64,000 nucleotides of DNA from Branchiibius hedensis (GCF_900108585.1 NZ_UESZ01000001.1:806001-870000), one strand, 5' to 3'; counted from the stretch's first letter, positions 9,336-23,054 are shown. Notes: generated by a model from the letters alone, not told the origin. Numbers and translations: made by a program.

Positions 9336-9382
9336 TGAGCGTCCGCACCATCCAGTGCAGTTGACACCCCGAAAGGTTCGTC

Positions 9383-10702
9383 ATGAGCGACACCCCCAAC
9401 TGGTCCTTCGAGACCCGGCAGATCCACGCCGGCCAGAGCGTCGACCCGACGACCCAGGCCCGCGCCCTGCCGATCTACCAGACCACCTCCTACGTCTTCA
9501 ACGACACCACTCAGGCCGCAAACCTGTTCGGCCTCAGCGAGTTCGGCAACATCTACACCCGGTTGATGAACCCGACCAACGACGTCGTCGAGCAGCGGAT
9601 CGCCAGCCTGGAGGGCGGCGTCGGCGCGCTGCTGACCGCGTCCGGACAGGCCGCCGAAACGCTGGCCATCCTGAACATCGCCGAGGCCGGGGACCACATC
9701 GTCTCCAGTCCGGCGCTCTACGGCGGCACCTTCAACCTGTTGAAGTACACGCTCAAGAAGCTGGGCATCGAGACGACCTTTGTCGAGGACGCCACGGATC
9801 TGGAGCAGTGGCGCGCAGCCATCCGGCCGAACACCAAGCTGTTCTACGGCGAGACGATCGCCAACCCCAAGCAGGAGATCCTCGACATCGAGGGTGTTGC
9901 AGCGGTCGCGCACGAGGCGGGAGTTCCGCTGGTCGTCGACAACACGGTCGCCACGCCGTACGTGCTGCGCCCGATCGAGCACGGCGCGGACATCGTCGTG
10001 CACTCGGCCACCAAATACCTTGGCGGACACGGCACTTCGATCGCCGGCGTGATCGTGGACAGCGGCAACTTCGACTTCGCCAAGGACCCGGAGAAGTTCC
10101 CGAACTACAACACGCCGGAGGAGAGCTACCACGGTCTGGTCTACGCCCGTGACCTCGGCGTCGGTAGTCCGCTGGGTGCCAACCTGGCCTTCATCCTCAA
10201 GGCGCGGGTGCAGTTGCAGCGCGATCTGGGTGCGCCGCTGTCGCCGTTCAACGCGTTCCTGATCGCGCAGGGCATCGAGACCCTCAGCCTGCGCATCGAG
10301 CGCCACCTGGAGAACGCCCGCAAGGTGGCCGAGTGGCTGCAGACGCAGGAGCAGGTCAAGGAGGTCCTGTGGGCCTCGCTGCCGGGCAGCCCGTACTACG
10401 ACCTGGCGCAGAAGTACACGCCGCTCGGCTCGGGTGCCGTGTTGTCCTTCGAGATCGAGGGCGGCGTTGACGCGGGCAAGAAGTTCGTGGACTCCCTGGA
10501 GTTGTTCTCGTTGGTCGCCAACATCGGCGACGTGCGGTCGCTGGCGATCCACCCGGCGTCCACGACGCACAGCCAGGGCAGTGATGAGGACCGTCTGGCC
10601 GCGGGTGTGACCCCGGGCTTGGTGCGGTTGGCGGTGGGCTTGGAGCACATCGACGACATCATCGCCGACCTGGATCAGGGGTTCCGCGCCGCGAAGGTCT
10701 GA
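9383..10702 (+). CDS. metY: O-acetylhomoserine sulfhydrylase (aminocarboxypropyltransferase)
   Basis: A 439-residue PLP enzyme of the Cys/Met metabolism family. It condenses O-acetylhomoserine with sulfide to give homocysteine, the direct sulfhydrylation route to methionine. Seen: the N-terminal FETRQIHAGQ typical of MetY, substrate-loop NIYTRLMNPTNDV, and the PLP lysine in HSATKYLGGHGTS. The family length is about 430. The start ATG follows GAAAGG. Context fits: a SAM riboswitch precedes it, and metX, which makes its substrate, lies at 28.3 kb under a second SAM riboswitch. Confidence 0.96.
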   Translation: MSDTPNWSFETRQIHAGQSVDPTTQARALPIYQTTSYVFNDTTQAANLFGLSEFGNIYTRLMNPTNDVVEQRIASLEGGVGALLTASGQAAETLAILNIAEAGDHIVSSPALYGGTFNLLKYTLKKLGIETTFVEDATDLEQWRAAIRPNTKLFYGETIANPKQEILDIEGVAAVAHEAGVPLVVDNTVATPYVLRPIEHGADIVVHSATKYLGGHGTSIAGVIVDSGNFDFAKDPEKFPNYNTPEESYHGLVYARDLGVGSPLGANLAFILKARVQLQRDLGAPLSPFNAFLIAQGIETLSLRIERHLENARKVAEWLQTQEQVKEVLWASLPGSPYYDLAQKYTPLGSGAVLSFEIEGGVDAGKKFVDSLELFSLVANIGDVRSLAIHPASTTHSQGSDEDRLAAGVTPGLVRLAVGLEHIDDIIADLDQGFRAAKV

Positions 10703-10713
10703 AAAACCATTGG

Positions 10714-10748
10714 CAACACCCACCGCGCCTCTGGCACGGTGGGTGTTG
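10714..10748 (+). terminator. Strong intrinsic terminator after metY
   Basis: A perfect 12-bp stem (CAACACCCACCG / CGGTGGGTGTTG) with an 11-base loop starts 12 bases after the metY stop. There is no long T run (TTGTCGTAT follows), which is usual for high-GC actinobacterial terminators. It separates metY from the RIO kinase gene. Confidence 0.8.
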
Positions 10749-10817
10749 TCGTATCCGATCGAGACGAAGGAGGTCGTGCCATGGCTGTATTCACGCGTGC
10801 CCGCAACCTTCCTCTGC

Positions 10818-11693
10818 ATGATCGGAAAACCGTTGAACGAGAACACTTCCGGCGCCACTGAGGCGTCGATCCTGCCCTTTCCCTCTCATTTCAAGGTCCA
10901 CGAACTCGAGCCCGGCCAGCGCTGGTCGACCTGGCGACAGATCCCGGCCCTGTCTCGTGGGCCGGCACCGTGGCCGGACTGGCTGGTGGCCGACGACGAA
11001 TCGGTCGAGACCGAGTTGGGCATCCTCAAGACCGGTAAGGAAGCCGACGTCTTCCTGCTTGAGCGGGCGAGCGTGACGGGTCCGCCACGGACCACCCGGT
11101 TGGCGGCCAAGCGATATCGCGACCTGGAGCACACTTCCTTCACCCGGACCGCTGATTACACCGAGGGCCGGGGGATCGCTCGCAAGGGGCACCGGGAGCG
11201 GCGAGCGTTGGCCAAGAAGACTTCCTTCGGTAAGCAACTGGCGGCCGGCCGGTGGGCGATGGCCGAGTGGGAATCGCTGGTGCGGCTGTTCGAGGCCGGA
11301 CTGCCGGTGCCCTATCCCGCGCAGATCGATGGCACCGAGATCCTGATGGAGTTGATCACCCATCCGGACGGATCGCCGGCACCTCGGTTGGCCGCGTTAC
11401 GGGCAGCGTCCCGCGAGCAGCTTGCGGATCTGTTCGATCAGACCCGAACGGCGCTGATCACTTTGGCGGGCCTGGGTGTCGCGCACGGCGACCTCTCGGC
11501 GTACAACCTGCTGGTCGCGGGGGAGCGGCTGGTGATCATCGACGTACCCCAAACCGTCGATCTGATCGGTAACCCACACGGGATGGACTTCCTGCACCGG
11601 GACTGCCGCAACGTCGCCACCTGGTTCGCCGGCAAGGGTCTGCCGGTCGACGGCGACGAACTCTTCGGGGAGGTCGCCGCGCACGCGTGGTGA
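10818..11693 (+). CDS. RIO1-type serine/threonine kinase-like protein
   Basis: A RIO-family kinase of about 291 residues from ATG 10818. Seen: the ATP-loop region ILKTGKEADVFLLE, the AAKRYRD lysine strand, the catalytic loop HGDLSAYNLLV near residue 223 and the metal-binding IIDVPQ. Bacterial members are stand-alone cytoplasmic kinases of unclear target. The start is uncertain. The frame is open back to 10710, but that overlaps the metY terminator. The best ribosome site (AAGGAGG, 10768-10773) is spaced for ATG 10781 in another frame, which opens a 26-codon reading frame ending at 10861. GTG 10776 is another in-frame choice. Confidence 0.82.
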   Translation: MIGKPLNENTSGATEASILPFPSHFKVHELEPGQRWSTWRQIPALSRGPAPWPDWLVADDESVETELGILKTGKEADVFLLERASVTGPPRTTRLAAKRYRDLEHTSFTRTADYTEGRGIARKGHRERRALAKKTSFGKQLAAGRWAMAEWESLVRLFEAGLPVPYPAQIDGTEILMELITHPDGSPAPRLAALRAASREQLADLFDQTRTALITLAGLGVAHGDLSAYNLLVAGERLVIIDVPQTVDLIGNPHGMDFLHRDCRNVATWFAGKGLPVDGDELFGEVAAHAW

Positions 11694-11759
11694 TGGGGTC
11701 CGATCGCCTGCATGCCTCAGTCGTCCGGCTCAGCTGGGCCGACCCACCAGATGCGCGAC

Positions 11760-11803
11760 TTATCGACAGTTGCGCGGGTTACAACCCGCGCAACTGTCGA
11801 TAA
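11760..11803. repeat. Perfect 21-bp inverted repeat (44-bp palindrome)
   Basis: Left arm 11760-11780 begins TTATCGACAGTTGCGCGG, right arm 11783-11803 is its exact complement, and only AC separates them. It lies between the RIO kinase and the TetR operon, 67 bases after the kinase stop. It could act as a transcription terminator (no T tract), a binding site for a dimeric regulator, or a member of a dispersed palindromic repeat family. I saw no second copy in this window. Confidence 0.9.
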
Positions 11804-11898
11804 CCCGCGCGGATTCGAAGGCCGCCTGCTGAGGTCTTGGCAAGAGTGCCCTGGATCACCTAATCTCCGTAAAGTTGGTCGAATGACCAAGACGAGGG

Positions 11899-12531
11899 GT
11901 GACCGTGACCAGATACACCGTGGCCGAACGCCGCGAACTGCTCATCCAGGCAACATTGCGGATCATTGCCGCTGACGGCGTGCAGGCCGCCACCACCCGG
12001 GCGATCTGCCGGGAGGCCGGGATGGCACAGGCCAGCTTCCACTACGCCTTCCGCAGTCGCGACGCCTTACTGGCCGCTGCCGTGCAGTACGCGCTGGACG
12101 ACGACGTCGAGCGAACGGCGGATGCGCTGATCGGCCTTCTTCCGGAGGAGACCGATCTGCCGGCATTGGTGCACGCCTGCCTTGCCGCGTACGTCGAGTC
12201 GGTCATCGCCGACCCGGATCGCGAGCAGGCGGTTCTCGCGTTGATGGGTTACGCGCGAAGCGTGCCCGAGTTGCACCCGATTGCCGAGCAGACCTACCGC
12301 AAGTACTACGAACTCGCAGCGAATGCGCTGCAGGCGGCCGCGGACCTCACGGGGGTTCCGTGGCGCACCGAGGTCATGGACCTTGCGCCGATCGTGATCG
12401 CCGCGACCGACGGAATCACCATGGCCTACTTGAGTACTCGGGATCGCGGGATCGCCGAGCTGATCGCGCGCTCCGCCGCCCAGACGTTGATGCTGCATGC
12501 GGCGGTGCCTGTCGACGAGGTGCTGGGTTGA
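11899..12531 (+). CDS. TetR family transcriptional regulator
   Basis: A 210-residue TetR-type repressor. The N-terminal helix-turn-helix (about residues 8-55: ELLIQATLRIIAADG, then AICREAGMAQASFHYAF) is clear; the C-terminal two-thirds is the helical ligand-binding domain. GTG 11899 or GTG 11905 may start it. Its stop overlaps the TTG start of the MFS gene (TTGA), so it is the first gene of a four-gene translationally coupled operon and is likely its local regulator, with the transported or metabolised compound as inducer. Confidence 0.92.
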   Translation: MTVTRYTVAERRELLIQATLRIIAADGVQAATTRAICREAGMAQASFHYAFRSRDALLAAAVQYALDDDVERTADALIGLLPEETDLPALVHACLAAYVESVIADPDREQAVLALMGYARSVPELHPIAEQTYRKYYELAANALQAAADLTGVPWRTEVMDLAPIVIAATDGITMAYLSTRDRGIAELIARSAAQTLMLHAAVPVDEVLG

Positions 12532-13802
12532 GCACCACCTCGGAGCAGCCGCAGGTTGCGACCCATCAGGTCAGCAACCGCTGGATCAGCCTCTTCGCGA
12601 TCTCCTGGCTGGGTATCTGGCTGGCCCAGCTCACCCCCTTCCAACTGACGCTGCCGGAACAGGTCAACGATCTGCTCGGACTCGACGGCAACAACCTGGC
12701 GGAGAGTCAGTGGCACCGCAGTGTGATCGGCTTCGGCATCGTCTCGGGGGTCTCGGCGATCTTCGCCCTGATCGCCTTCCCGGTTGCCGGATCGCTATCG
12801 GACCGGACAACGGGCCGCCTCGGTCGGCGTCGGCCGTGGATCTTCAGCGGCGTCGCGCTATTCGCAATTGCCCTGGTGCTCATGGGCTTTCAACACACCT
12901 GGGTCGGACTGGCGATCTGCTGGTCGCTGGTCATCACCGGGTTCAGCGTCGCTTCCTCCGCGCTCACGGCACTGATCAGCGACCAGGTTCCCGTCTATCA
13001 GCGCGGCGTCGTGTCGAGCTGGGTCTCCGCACCGCAGGCGATCGGTGTCGTGATCGGCGTCGCTGTTGTCTCGCTGCTCGGGTTGTCGCCGATTCCCGCC
13101 TACCTGCTGGTCGCCGTACTCCTGGTCGTGTGCACCCTGCCCTTCGCGTTCTATCTGCAGGACCCACCGGTCGGCGACCACGGCTTGCCCTCGTTCAACC
13201 TGCGCTCGGTCTGGAACGAACTGTGGATCTCTCCGCTACGCGAGCGTGACTTCGGCTGGACGCTGCTCGGCCGGATCCTGGTCAACATCGGTAACGCCCT
13301 GGGCACCTCGTTGCTGTTCTTCCTGCTGCAGTTCGGGCTGCACGTCGCCGATCCCGCCGACAAAGTGCTGACGCTGACCCTGGTCTACACGGTGTGTGTC
13401 GTGATCGCGGCCCTGGTCAGTGGCCGACTGAGCGACCGCCTGCGCGTGCGCAAGCCCTTCGTGCTGGGCGCCGGTGTGCTGCAAGGGTTTGCGGCGATCG
13501 TGATCGCCATCCAACCCACTCTGACCAGTACGGCGATCGCGGCCGGACTGCTGGGTGCCGGCTTCGGCTGCTTCCTGGGTGTCGACCAAGCGCTGGCCAC
13601 CCAGGTGCTGCCGGACGCCGCGACGACCGGGAAGGACCTCGGAATCATGAACATTGCGATGGCCGTCCCGCAGGCCCTCGGACCGTTGATCGGTGCCTTC
13701 GTCGTCGCGTGGTTCGGCGGGTTCACCGCGCTCTACGTCGCGTCCGCGGTGTTCGGGATCCTCGGCGGACTGAGCGTGCTGCGGGTGCGAGGTGTGCGAT
13801 GA
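12528..13802 (+). CDS. MFS transporter
   Basis: A 424-residue major facilitator with 12 predicted helices. The loop 2-3 signature is SDRTTGRLGRRRPW, the form common in sugar- and glycoside-type carriers (SLC45/GPH-like). TTG 12528 is inferred from the TTGA overlap with the tetR stop and because the membrane protein begins soon after. Substrate is not identifiable; neighbours (an aldolase-like PLP enzyme and a sugar-lactone oxidase) suggest a polyol, sugar acid or hydroxyamino acid. Confidence 0.88.
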   Translation: MSTTSEQPQVATHQVSNRWISLFAISWLGIWLAQLTPFQLTLPEQVNDLLGLDGNNLAESQWHRSVIGFGIVSGVSAIFALIAFPVAGSLSDRTTGRLGRRRPWIFSGVALFAIALVLMGFQHTWVGLAICWSLVITGFSVASSALTALISDQVPVYQRGVVSSWVSAPQAIGVVIGVAVVSLLGLSPIPAYLLVAVLLVVCTLPFAFYLQDPPVGDHGLPSFNLRSVWNELWISPLRERDFGWTLLGRILVNIGNALGTSLLFFLLQFGLHVADPADKVLTLTLVYTVCVVIAALVSGRLSDRLRVRKPFVLGAGVLQGFAAIVIAIQPTLTSTAIAAGLLGAGFGCFLGVDQALATQVLPDAATTGKDLGIMNIAMAVPQALGPLIGAFVVAWFGGFTALYVASAVFGILGGLSVLRVRGVR

Positions 13803-15013
13803 GTCGGCCGACAGGGGACTGGGCACGGATCGACGCCGCGGTGCGCGCACACGGCGACGGGGGTGCGGTCGTCGCCCTCGACCGTGCGGCCTTCCTGGCC
13901 AACGCCGCGGATCTGGTACGCCGAGCGGCGGGCACCCCGATCCGCGTCGCCTCCAAGTCGCTACGGGTTCGGTCCTGTATCCATGAGGTCCTCGCGATGG
14001 ACGGCATCGCCGGCGTCCTCGCCTATGACTTGGCCGAAGCCCATTGGCTGGCAATCGAATCCGGGGTCGAGGACGTCCTGATGGGGTACCCCACTGCCGA
14101 CGTTCCAGCCCTTCGAGCGCTCGCCGCGGACGAGGTAGCCAGGGACCGGGTCACCGTGCTGGTCGACTCGGTGGCGCAGCTGGACTTCCTGGACCGGGTC
14201 CTGCCGCGTGACGTCACGGTCCGTGTCGCGATCGATCTGGATGCTTCCTTCGACGTCCCGGTGCTGGGTCGTCTCGGCGTCCTGCGATCCCCGGTGCACA
14301 CCGCCGATGCGGCGGTGGCCCTCGCCCGGGAGATCGACACACGACCCGGCCTTCAATTGGTCGGTGTCATGTCCTACGAGGCGCAGGTCGCGGGCGTCGG
14401 CAACGAACTGCCCGACGGTGGAGTGACGGCGCGGCTCAAGAACGCCGCGGTCGCCACCATGCAGAAGCACTCAATGGCCGAGTTGGTCCCCCGCCGGTCG
14501 GCAGCGATCGCCGCAATCCGAGAGGTGGCTGATCTGGAGTTCGTCAACGGCGGTGGCACCGGGTCCATCGAAGTGACCGCACAGGACCCTTCGGTCACTG
14601 ACATTGCCGCTGGCAGTGGCTTTTTCGGCGGCCATCTCTTTGATGGCTACGCGCACTTCCAACCCCGCCCGGCCATCGGTTTCGGTCTCCAGGTCGTACG
14701 CCGACCGGGCCCGGGAGTAGTGACCTGCCACGGTGGCGGATGGATCGCTTCGGGGCCACCGGCTGCTGACCGGTTGCCGCTGCCGGTCTGGCCGGCCGGC
14801 CTGCACTACGCACCACGTGAGGCGGCCGGTGAAGTGCAGACGCCGTTGCTCGGCGCTGCCGCAGACGGTTTGGACCTCGGCGACCGCGTCTGGTTCCGGC
14901 ACACCAAGTCTGGCGAGATCGCGGAGCATGCAAACACTGTCTTGGTCGTTGACGGCGATGCCGTCGTGGACGAGATCCCGACCTATCGGGGAGAGGGGAA
15001 GTGCTTCCTATGA
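13799..15013 (+). CDS. Amino acid deaminase/aldolase (D-threonine aldolase/alanine racemase N-terminal fold)
   Basis: A 404-residue PLP enzyme of fold type III. The PLP lysine is in IRVASKSLR near residue 50, followed by TIM-barrel strands (VTVRVAIDLDAS, LQLVGVMSYEAQVAG) and a C-terminal beta domain of the D-serine dehydratase/D-threonine aldolase kind with the metal-site-like HTKSGEIAEHAN. Members cleave or deaminate D-hydroxyamino acids. ATG 13799 overlaps the MFS stop (ATGA) and its own stop overlaps the next start. I recall this gene beside a D-arabinono-lactone oxidase in other actinobacteria; the shared pathway is not known to me. Confidence 0.85.
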   Translation: MSRPTGDWARIDAAVRAHGDGGAVVALDRAAFLANAADLVRRAAGTPIRVASKSLRVRSCIHEVLAMDGIAGVLAYDLAEAHWLAIESGVEDVLMGYPTADVPALRALAADEVARDRVTVLVDSVAQLDFLDRVLPRDVTVRVAIDLDASFDVPVLGRLGVLRSPVHTADAAVALAREIDTRPGLQLVGVMSYEAQVAGVGNELPDGGVTARLKNAAVATMQKHSMAELVPRRSAAIAAIREVADLEFVNGGGTGSIEVTAQDPSVTDIAAGSGFFGGHLFDGYAHFQPRPAIGFGLQVVRRPGPGVVTCHGGGWIASGPPAADRLPLPVWPAGLHYAPREAAGEVQTPLLGAAADGLDLGDRVWFRHTKSGEIAEHANTVLVVDGDAVVDEIPTYRGEGKCFL

Positions 15014-16329
15014 GCACGAAAACGATGGAGCGGCAGGGTCTCTGGCAGAACTGGGCGCGGACCGAGCAGGTGCGGCCCACCGAGGTTGTCAGTCCGGGGA
15101 GTATCGACGACCTCGCGCAGGTCGTGTCACAGGCACGCGCAGAACGGCGTCGGGTCAAGCCGGTTGGTGCCGGTCACAGTTTCACCGGGATCGCTGTCGC
15201 GCCGGATATCCAGGTCAGCCTGGAACAGCTGAGGGGACTGGTGTCGGCCGATGCCTTGACCGGTGAAGTGACCCTGCGTGCCGGTACCCACCTGTTCGAG
15301 ATCCCCGACCTGCTCGCGCCGTACGGGCTGGCCATGACCAATCTCGGCGACGTCGACCGGCAGACCATCGCGGGGGCGACGTCGACTGGAACCCACGGCA
15401 CGGGAAGGGAATTCGGTGGCATCGCCACCCAGATCACCGGTGTGCGCTTCATCGACGGAACCGGCAACGACGTGCACATCACCGCGGGCGACCCGCGGTT
15501 GGCGGGCGCTGCGCTCGGGCTGGGAGCGCTCGGCGTGCTGACCGAGATCACCCTGCGCTGTGTGCCCGCGTTCAAGATGCGTGCGGTCGAGGAGCCGAGC
15601 ACCTTCGAGGAGTCGGTGTCGCGCTTCGCCGACAACGTCGACGCGACGGATCATCACGAGTTCTACTGGTTCCCGCACACCGATGTCACCCTGACCAAGT
15701 TCAACACCCGGCTGAGCCTCGATGAACCGGACACCGGACCGTCCGCCGTACGTCGATGGGTCGACGATGAGCTGCTGGCCAACAAACTCTTCGGTGCCGT
15801 GTGCGCCCTGCAGTCCCGGGTGCCCTCGGTCACCCCGGCCCTGAACCAGGTGTCCGCCCGCGCGTTGTCGGCCCGGCAGTACGTCGCACCCGCCCACGAG
15901 GTGTTGATCTCCTCGCGCAACGTGCGGTTCCGGGAGATGGAGTACGCCGTCGCACTCGAGGCGGTGCCGGAGACGTTGCGCGAGATCCGCGCGATGATCG
16001 AGCAGCGGGGCCACCGGGTCAGTTTCCCGATCGAGGTGCGCGCCGCCGCGGCCGACGACCTGATGGTGTCCACCGCGTCCGGCCGAGCCAGCGGGTACAT
16101 CGCCGTGCACCGCTACGTCGGCGACCGGCCGGACAGCTATTTCGACGATGTCGAGGCGATCATGGTTGCGCACGAAGGCCGACCGCACTGGGGCAAGTTG
16201 CACACCCGTGACGCCGCCTACTTCGCGAGGGTGTACCCACGGTTCGGTGAATTCCTTGCGCTGCGCGACCAGTTCGACCCCGACCGGGTCTTCGCCAACG
16301 ACTACCTGACGCGGGTGCTGGGCGAATAG
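15010..16329 (+). CDS. FAD-linked sugar-1,4-lactone oxidase (D-arabinono-1,4-lactone oxidase type)
   Basis: A 439-residue flavoprotein of the PCMH/VAO class. Seen: VGAGHSFTGIA, the FAD-binding GATSTGTHGTG, and a C-terminal ALO domain ending in FDPDRVFANDYL. Family enzymes oxidise aldonolactones or alditols with O2, giving hydrogen peroxide. ATG 15010 overlaps the upstream stop (ATGA). The last gene of the TetR/MFS/aldolase operon. Whether the substrate is a lactone or an alditol is open. Confidence 0.88.
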   Translation: MSTKTMERQGLWQNWARTEQVRPTEVVSPGSIDDLAQVVSQARAERRRVKPVGAGHSFTGIAVAPDIQVSLEQLRGLVSADALTGEVTLRAGTHLFEIPDLLAPYGLAMTNLGDVDRQTIAGATSTGTHGTGREFGGIATQITGVRFIDGTGNDVHITAGDPRLAGAALGLGALGVLTEITLRCVPAFKMRAVEEPSTFEESVSRFADNVDATDHHEFYWFPHTDVTLTKFNTRLSLDEPDTGPSAVRRWVDDELLANKLFGAVCALQSRVPSVTPALNQVSARALSARQYVAPAHEVLISSRNVRFREMEYAVALEAVPETLREIRAMIEQRGHRVSFPIEVRAAAADDLMVSTASGRASGYIAVHRYVGDRPDSYFDDVEAIMVAHEGRPHWGKLHTRDAAYFARVYPRFGEFLALRDQFDPDRVFANDYLTRVLGE

Positions 16330-16359
16330 AAGTAGGGATCCCGCGGGCGATTTGCGAAG

Positions 16360-20182
<3,823 letters not shown>

Positions 20183-20199
<17 letters not shown>

Positions 20200-22444
20200 G
20201 TGCGTCGTCGCCCGGGGCCGCCTTGTCGATCGCGTGCGCTGGTTGGTTGCTGAACCGCAGCGCGGTGTGCTGGCTGACCATCCCCGCTTCGGACCCGTAC
20301 CCCTGGCGGTCGGCAGCGGAGGCCAACCGGCGGTCAAGGCTCGAGCGCCAGTCGCGGGCGACCTGCTCGTCGAGCGCGAGCAGCCGCTCCGCCAGCGGCG
20401 GATGCTGGCTGATCGGGCATTGGGCGGCGAGATTCTCCAGCAGTGCGCGCATCCGGCGCTGGACCTGGGCGGCGCCGGCCGAGTAGTGCCGGATCTCGTC
20501 GGTGCCGACGGCCACATAGTCCGCCCAGGTGCGGCGGTACCCACTGACCAGCCCGGCGTCGTCGGTCGACTCCTCCTCGCGAACGCGCGGCGCCAGCATC
20601 AGCAGGAGGTCCTCGACGTGGTCGAGCGCCTGCACGGCGCGGCCCGGGTCGTTGATCGCGGGGGAGAGGGCCTTGAGGGCGATGTCGGAGATCGACTGCA
20701 GCGCCGCCGCCGGACTGACCGACGGCCGGTGGGTGTCGCCGAAGATCAGGGTGCCGAGCAGTTTGTAGACCCGCATGCGGTCGGTCGCACCGTGCACGGT
20801 GAACAGGGGAGCGTTGTGCGGCACATGGTCGCCGACGCCGACCATCAGGTCGATGCGGACTCCCCAGTTGATCGCCAACCGCTGGATGCCCGGCAGATTG
20901 ATGGCCAGCAGCACCCGGCCCCGCTGCGGAGTCTCCCGCAATCGGATGACCTGCGTGCTCGTGTCCTCGACGGGGGCCGCAACCGGTGTGTCGTCATACC
21001 AGGCGCGCACCAGCACACCCAGCGCGTCGTCCAACTCGGCAGAGGGACCGGACTGCTCCTGCGCCGGCGTGGGGTAGAGCCGCACGACGGCTTCGCGACC
21101 CTGATGGCTGACCCACCGCAGCAGCCGGGACGAGTTCAAGATCGTGCCGACCCGAGCGACCAGGGCGATGAAGAGAATGGCGCTGATGACCGTCAAGAGC
21201 ACGGCGATCTCCGTTGACAGTTGCAGACCCTTGGAGCCCGCATCCTCGTCGGCCATGTCGAGCGCGGTCATCGCGCTGAAGACGAAGGTCGCAAGGAAGA
21301 CGCCGAACGACCAACGCATCAACCGGTCCTGCTGGAGCATCGGCACGACCCGCACGGAGATCTGTGACGCACCGAATTGCATCGCCAGCGTGACCGCGGT
21401 GAAGACCAGACCGGTGAGCGTCGCCATCGCACCGGCGATCACCCCCAGCAACGTGGCTGTGCCACCCAGGTCGAGCACCGCGCCGCCGGCCACTTCGTCG
21501 GCGAGGTTCACCAGCGGTGCCGCGATGACCGCCAGCGCGATCAGCAGCACCGGGACCCGCCACACCGGTCGCTGGGCCAGGCGTCGCTTGGTGCGCCACC
21601 AACGCAGCCGGGTGAGGGTGGCGTTCGGAGCCCGTAGTTGCTGCGTGCTCTGCGCCGGCCGCGGCAGCGCCGGCGCGGCCGACTCCGGCACGCCGAACCG
21701 ACCGGCCAAGGCTTCCTGGACCATGACCTTTCCCCGGATGAGGGGCTGTCGTAGCCGGACTTCGCGACGCATCGCCTTGTCCCGCTTCCGGGGATGATTG
21801 GTGTAGCGCCACCGTGCCCACGGCGAGGCGGGGCGGGCCACCCGGATCGCTCCGACGATCAGGAACAGCACGATGAACAACCCGATCAGGCCGGTCCAGA
21901 TCTTGCCCTTCAGCACCGTCACGACGGCCAGGATCAAGACAAGTACCAGATAGACGGTCAGCGCGATCCGTTCGGCGAGGTCACCGCTGCGGTACTCCAC
22001 CACGTCGTTGGTGAAGTCCAGGGGGCGCAGTCCCAGCAGGAAGAGTCCGATCACGGCGATGGCCACGAAAACCGCATCGATCGACGTACGACCCTGTTCG
22101 CTCCAGTAGACGTCCTCCAGGTGCAGGATCAGCGCGAACTCATCGAGGACCAGAGCTGCTCCGATCCCGAAGACGCAGGCCAGCAGCACGTCGGCGATGG
22201 GGGTGTGGCGTCCGGCCACAGCCACGAACCCCAGGCCAGAAGCCGCCATCAGCAGCATGCCGAAGAACGCGTGATGGACATGGACCCCGCCCGGGGTCAC
22301 ATTGCCCGGCCACCAGGACACCTGGGCGCGGATCATCCGCACACTGAACCGGATGAACAGGAAGGTGAGCACGAACGCAACCAGGAGACAAAAGAGCGGC
22401 AGGCGTCCGTTGTCGACGATCACGTGCTGGAACCAGTCACCCAC
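20183..22444 (-). CDS. Fusion of an N-terminal multi-pass membrane domain and a DUF2254 domain
   Basis: A 753-residue protein in two parts. Residues about 1-215 hold six or so helices with conserved-looking polar patches (GVHVHHAFFGM, LDEFALILHLEDVYW), the kind of small His/Glu-rich integral membrane domain found alone in actinobacteria. After a basic linker comes a DUF2254 domain from about residue 285: four helices, then a large soluble region with INLPGIQRLA, VGDHVPHNAPLF and LKALSPAINDPGRA, typical of the family. GTG 22444 is chosen because GGAGG stands nine bases upstream. Function unknown; a membrane transport or sensing role is guesswork. Confidence 0.85.
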
Positions 22445-22527
22445 CCAGCCCCACCTCCGACAGCACAACTTCGGCAACCCTCATCGTGCCCGAGACGTCG
22501 ATGGGCGCCCCAGTAGGATCCAGAGCC

Positions 22528-22962
22528 ATGACGACGTTGTTCAGCCGCATCATCGACGGTGAGATTCCCGCCCACTTCGTCTGGCAGGACGAGACCTGTG
22601 TGGCGTTCCTGGTGATCGATCCCATGACCGACGGGCACACGATCGTCGTACCCCGCCGGGAGGTGGACAGTTGGCTGGACGCCGACGCCGACCTGGTCAC
22701 GCACCTGACCCTGGTCGCCCACCAGATCGGCAAGGCCCAGCAGGCCGCTTGGTCCAGCGCCCGGGTCGGGCTGCTCGTCGAAGGGTTCCTCGTGCCGCAC
22801 CTACATCTGCACGTGTGGCCGGCCAACTCCGTCGAGGATTTCGACCCGCACGACGTGACCCATGGCCAGGACCAGAAGATCCTCGCCGCCAACGCCGCGC
22901 GGCTGCGGGCGGCCCTGCGCGACCAGGGTGCCGGCGAGGCGGTACCAGCCGAACCCGCCTGA
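22528..22962 (+). CDS. HIT family nucleotide-binding hydrolase
   Basis: A 144-residue histidine-triad protein. The catalytic HLHLHVWP sits near residue 92, and the N-terminal FSRIIDGEIPAHFVWQDE is typical of the Hint/PKCI-like branch that hydrolyses nucleoside phosphoramidates or dinucleotides. ATG 22528 was chosen from family alignment. Divergent from the DUF2254 gene and 92 bases upstream of the PAC2 gene. Confidence 0.92.
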   Translation: MTTLFSRIIDGEIPAHFVWQDETCVAFLVIDPMTDGHTIVVPRREVDSWLDADADLVTHLTLVAHQIGKAQQAAWSSARVGLLVEGFLVPHLHLHVWPANSVEDFDPHDVTHGQDQKILAANAARLRAALRDQGAGEAVPAEPA

Positions 22963-23054
22963 CCCGGCACGGCGGGAATCGGTCGGGCGCCCTGGACGTT
23001 GGACCAGTCAAGACCGTCCGCTGACCCGGCCTGCCCGGGTGAGGAGTGAGAAGC

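Noticed and set aside
9197-10858. Long open minus-strand frame over metY
   Set aside because: Antisense to metY and to the SAM riboswitch; Arg/Gly/Asp-rich shadow sequence.
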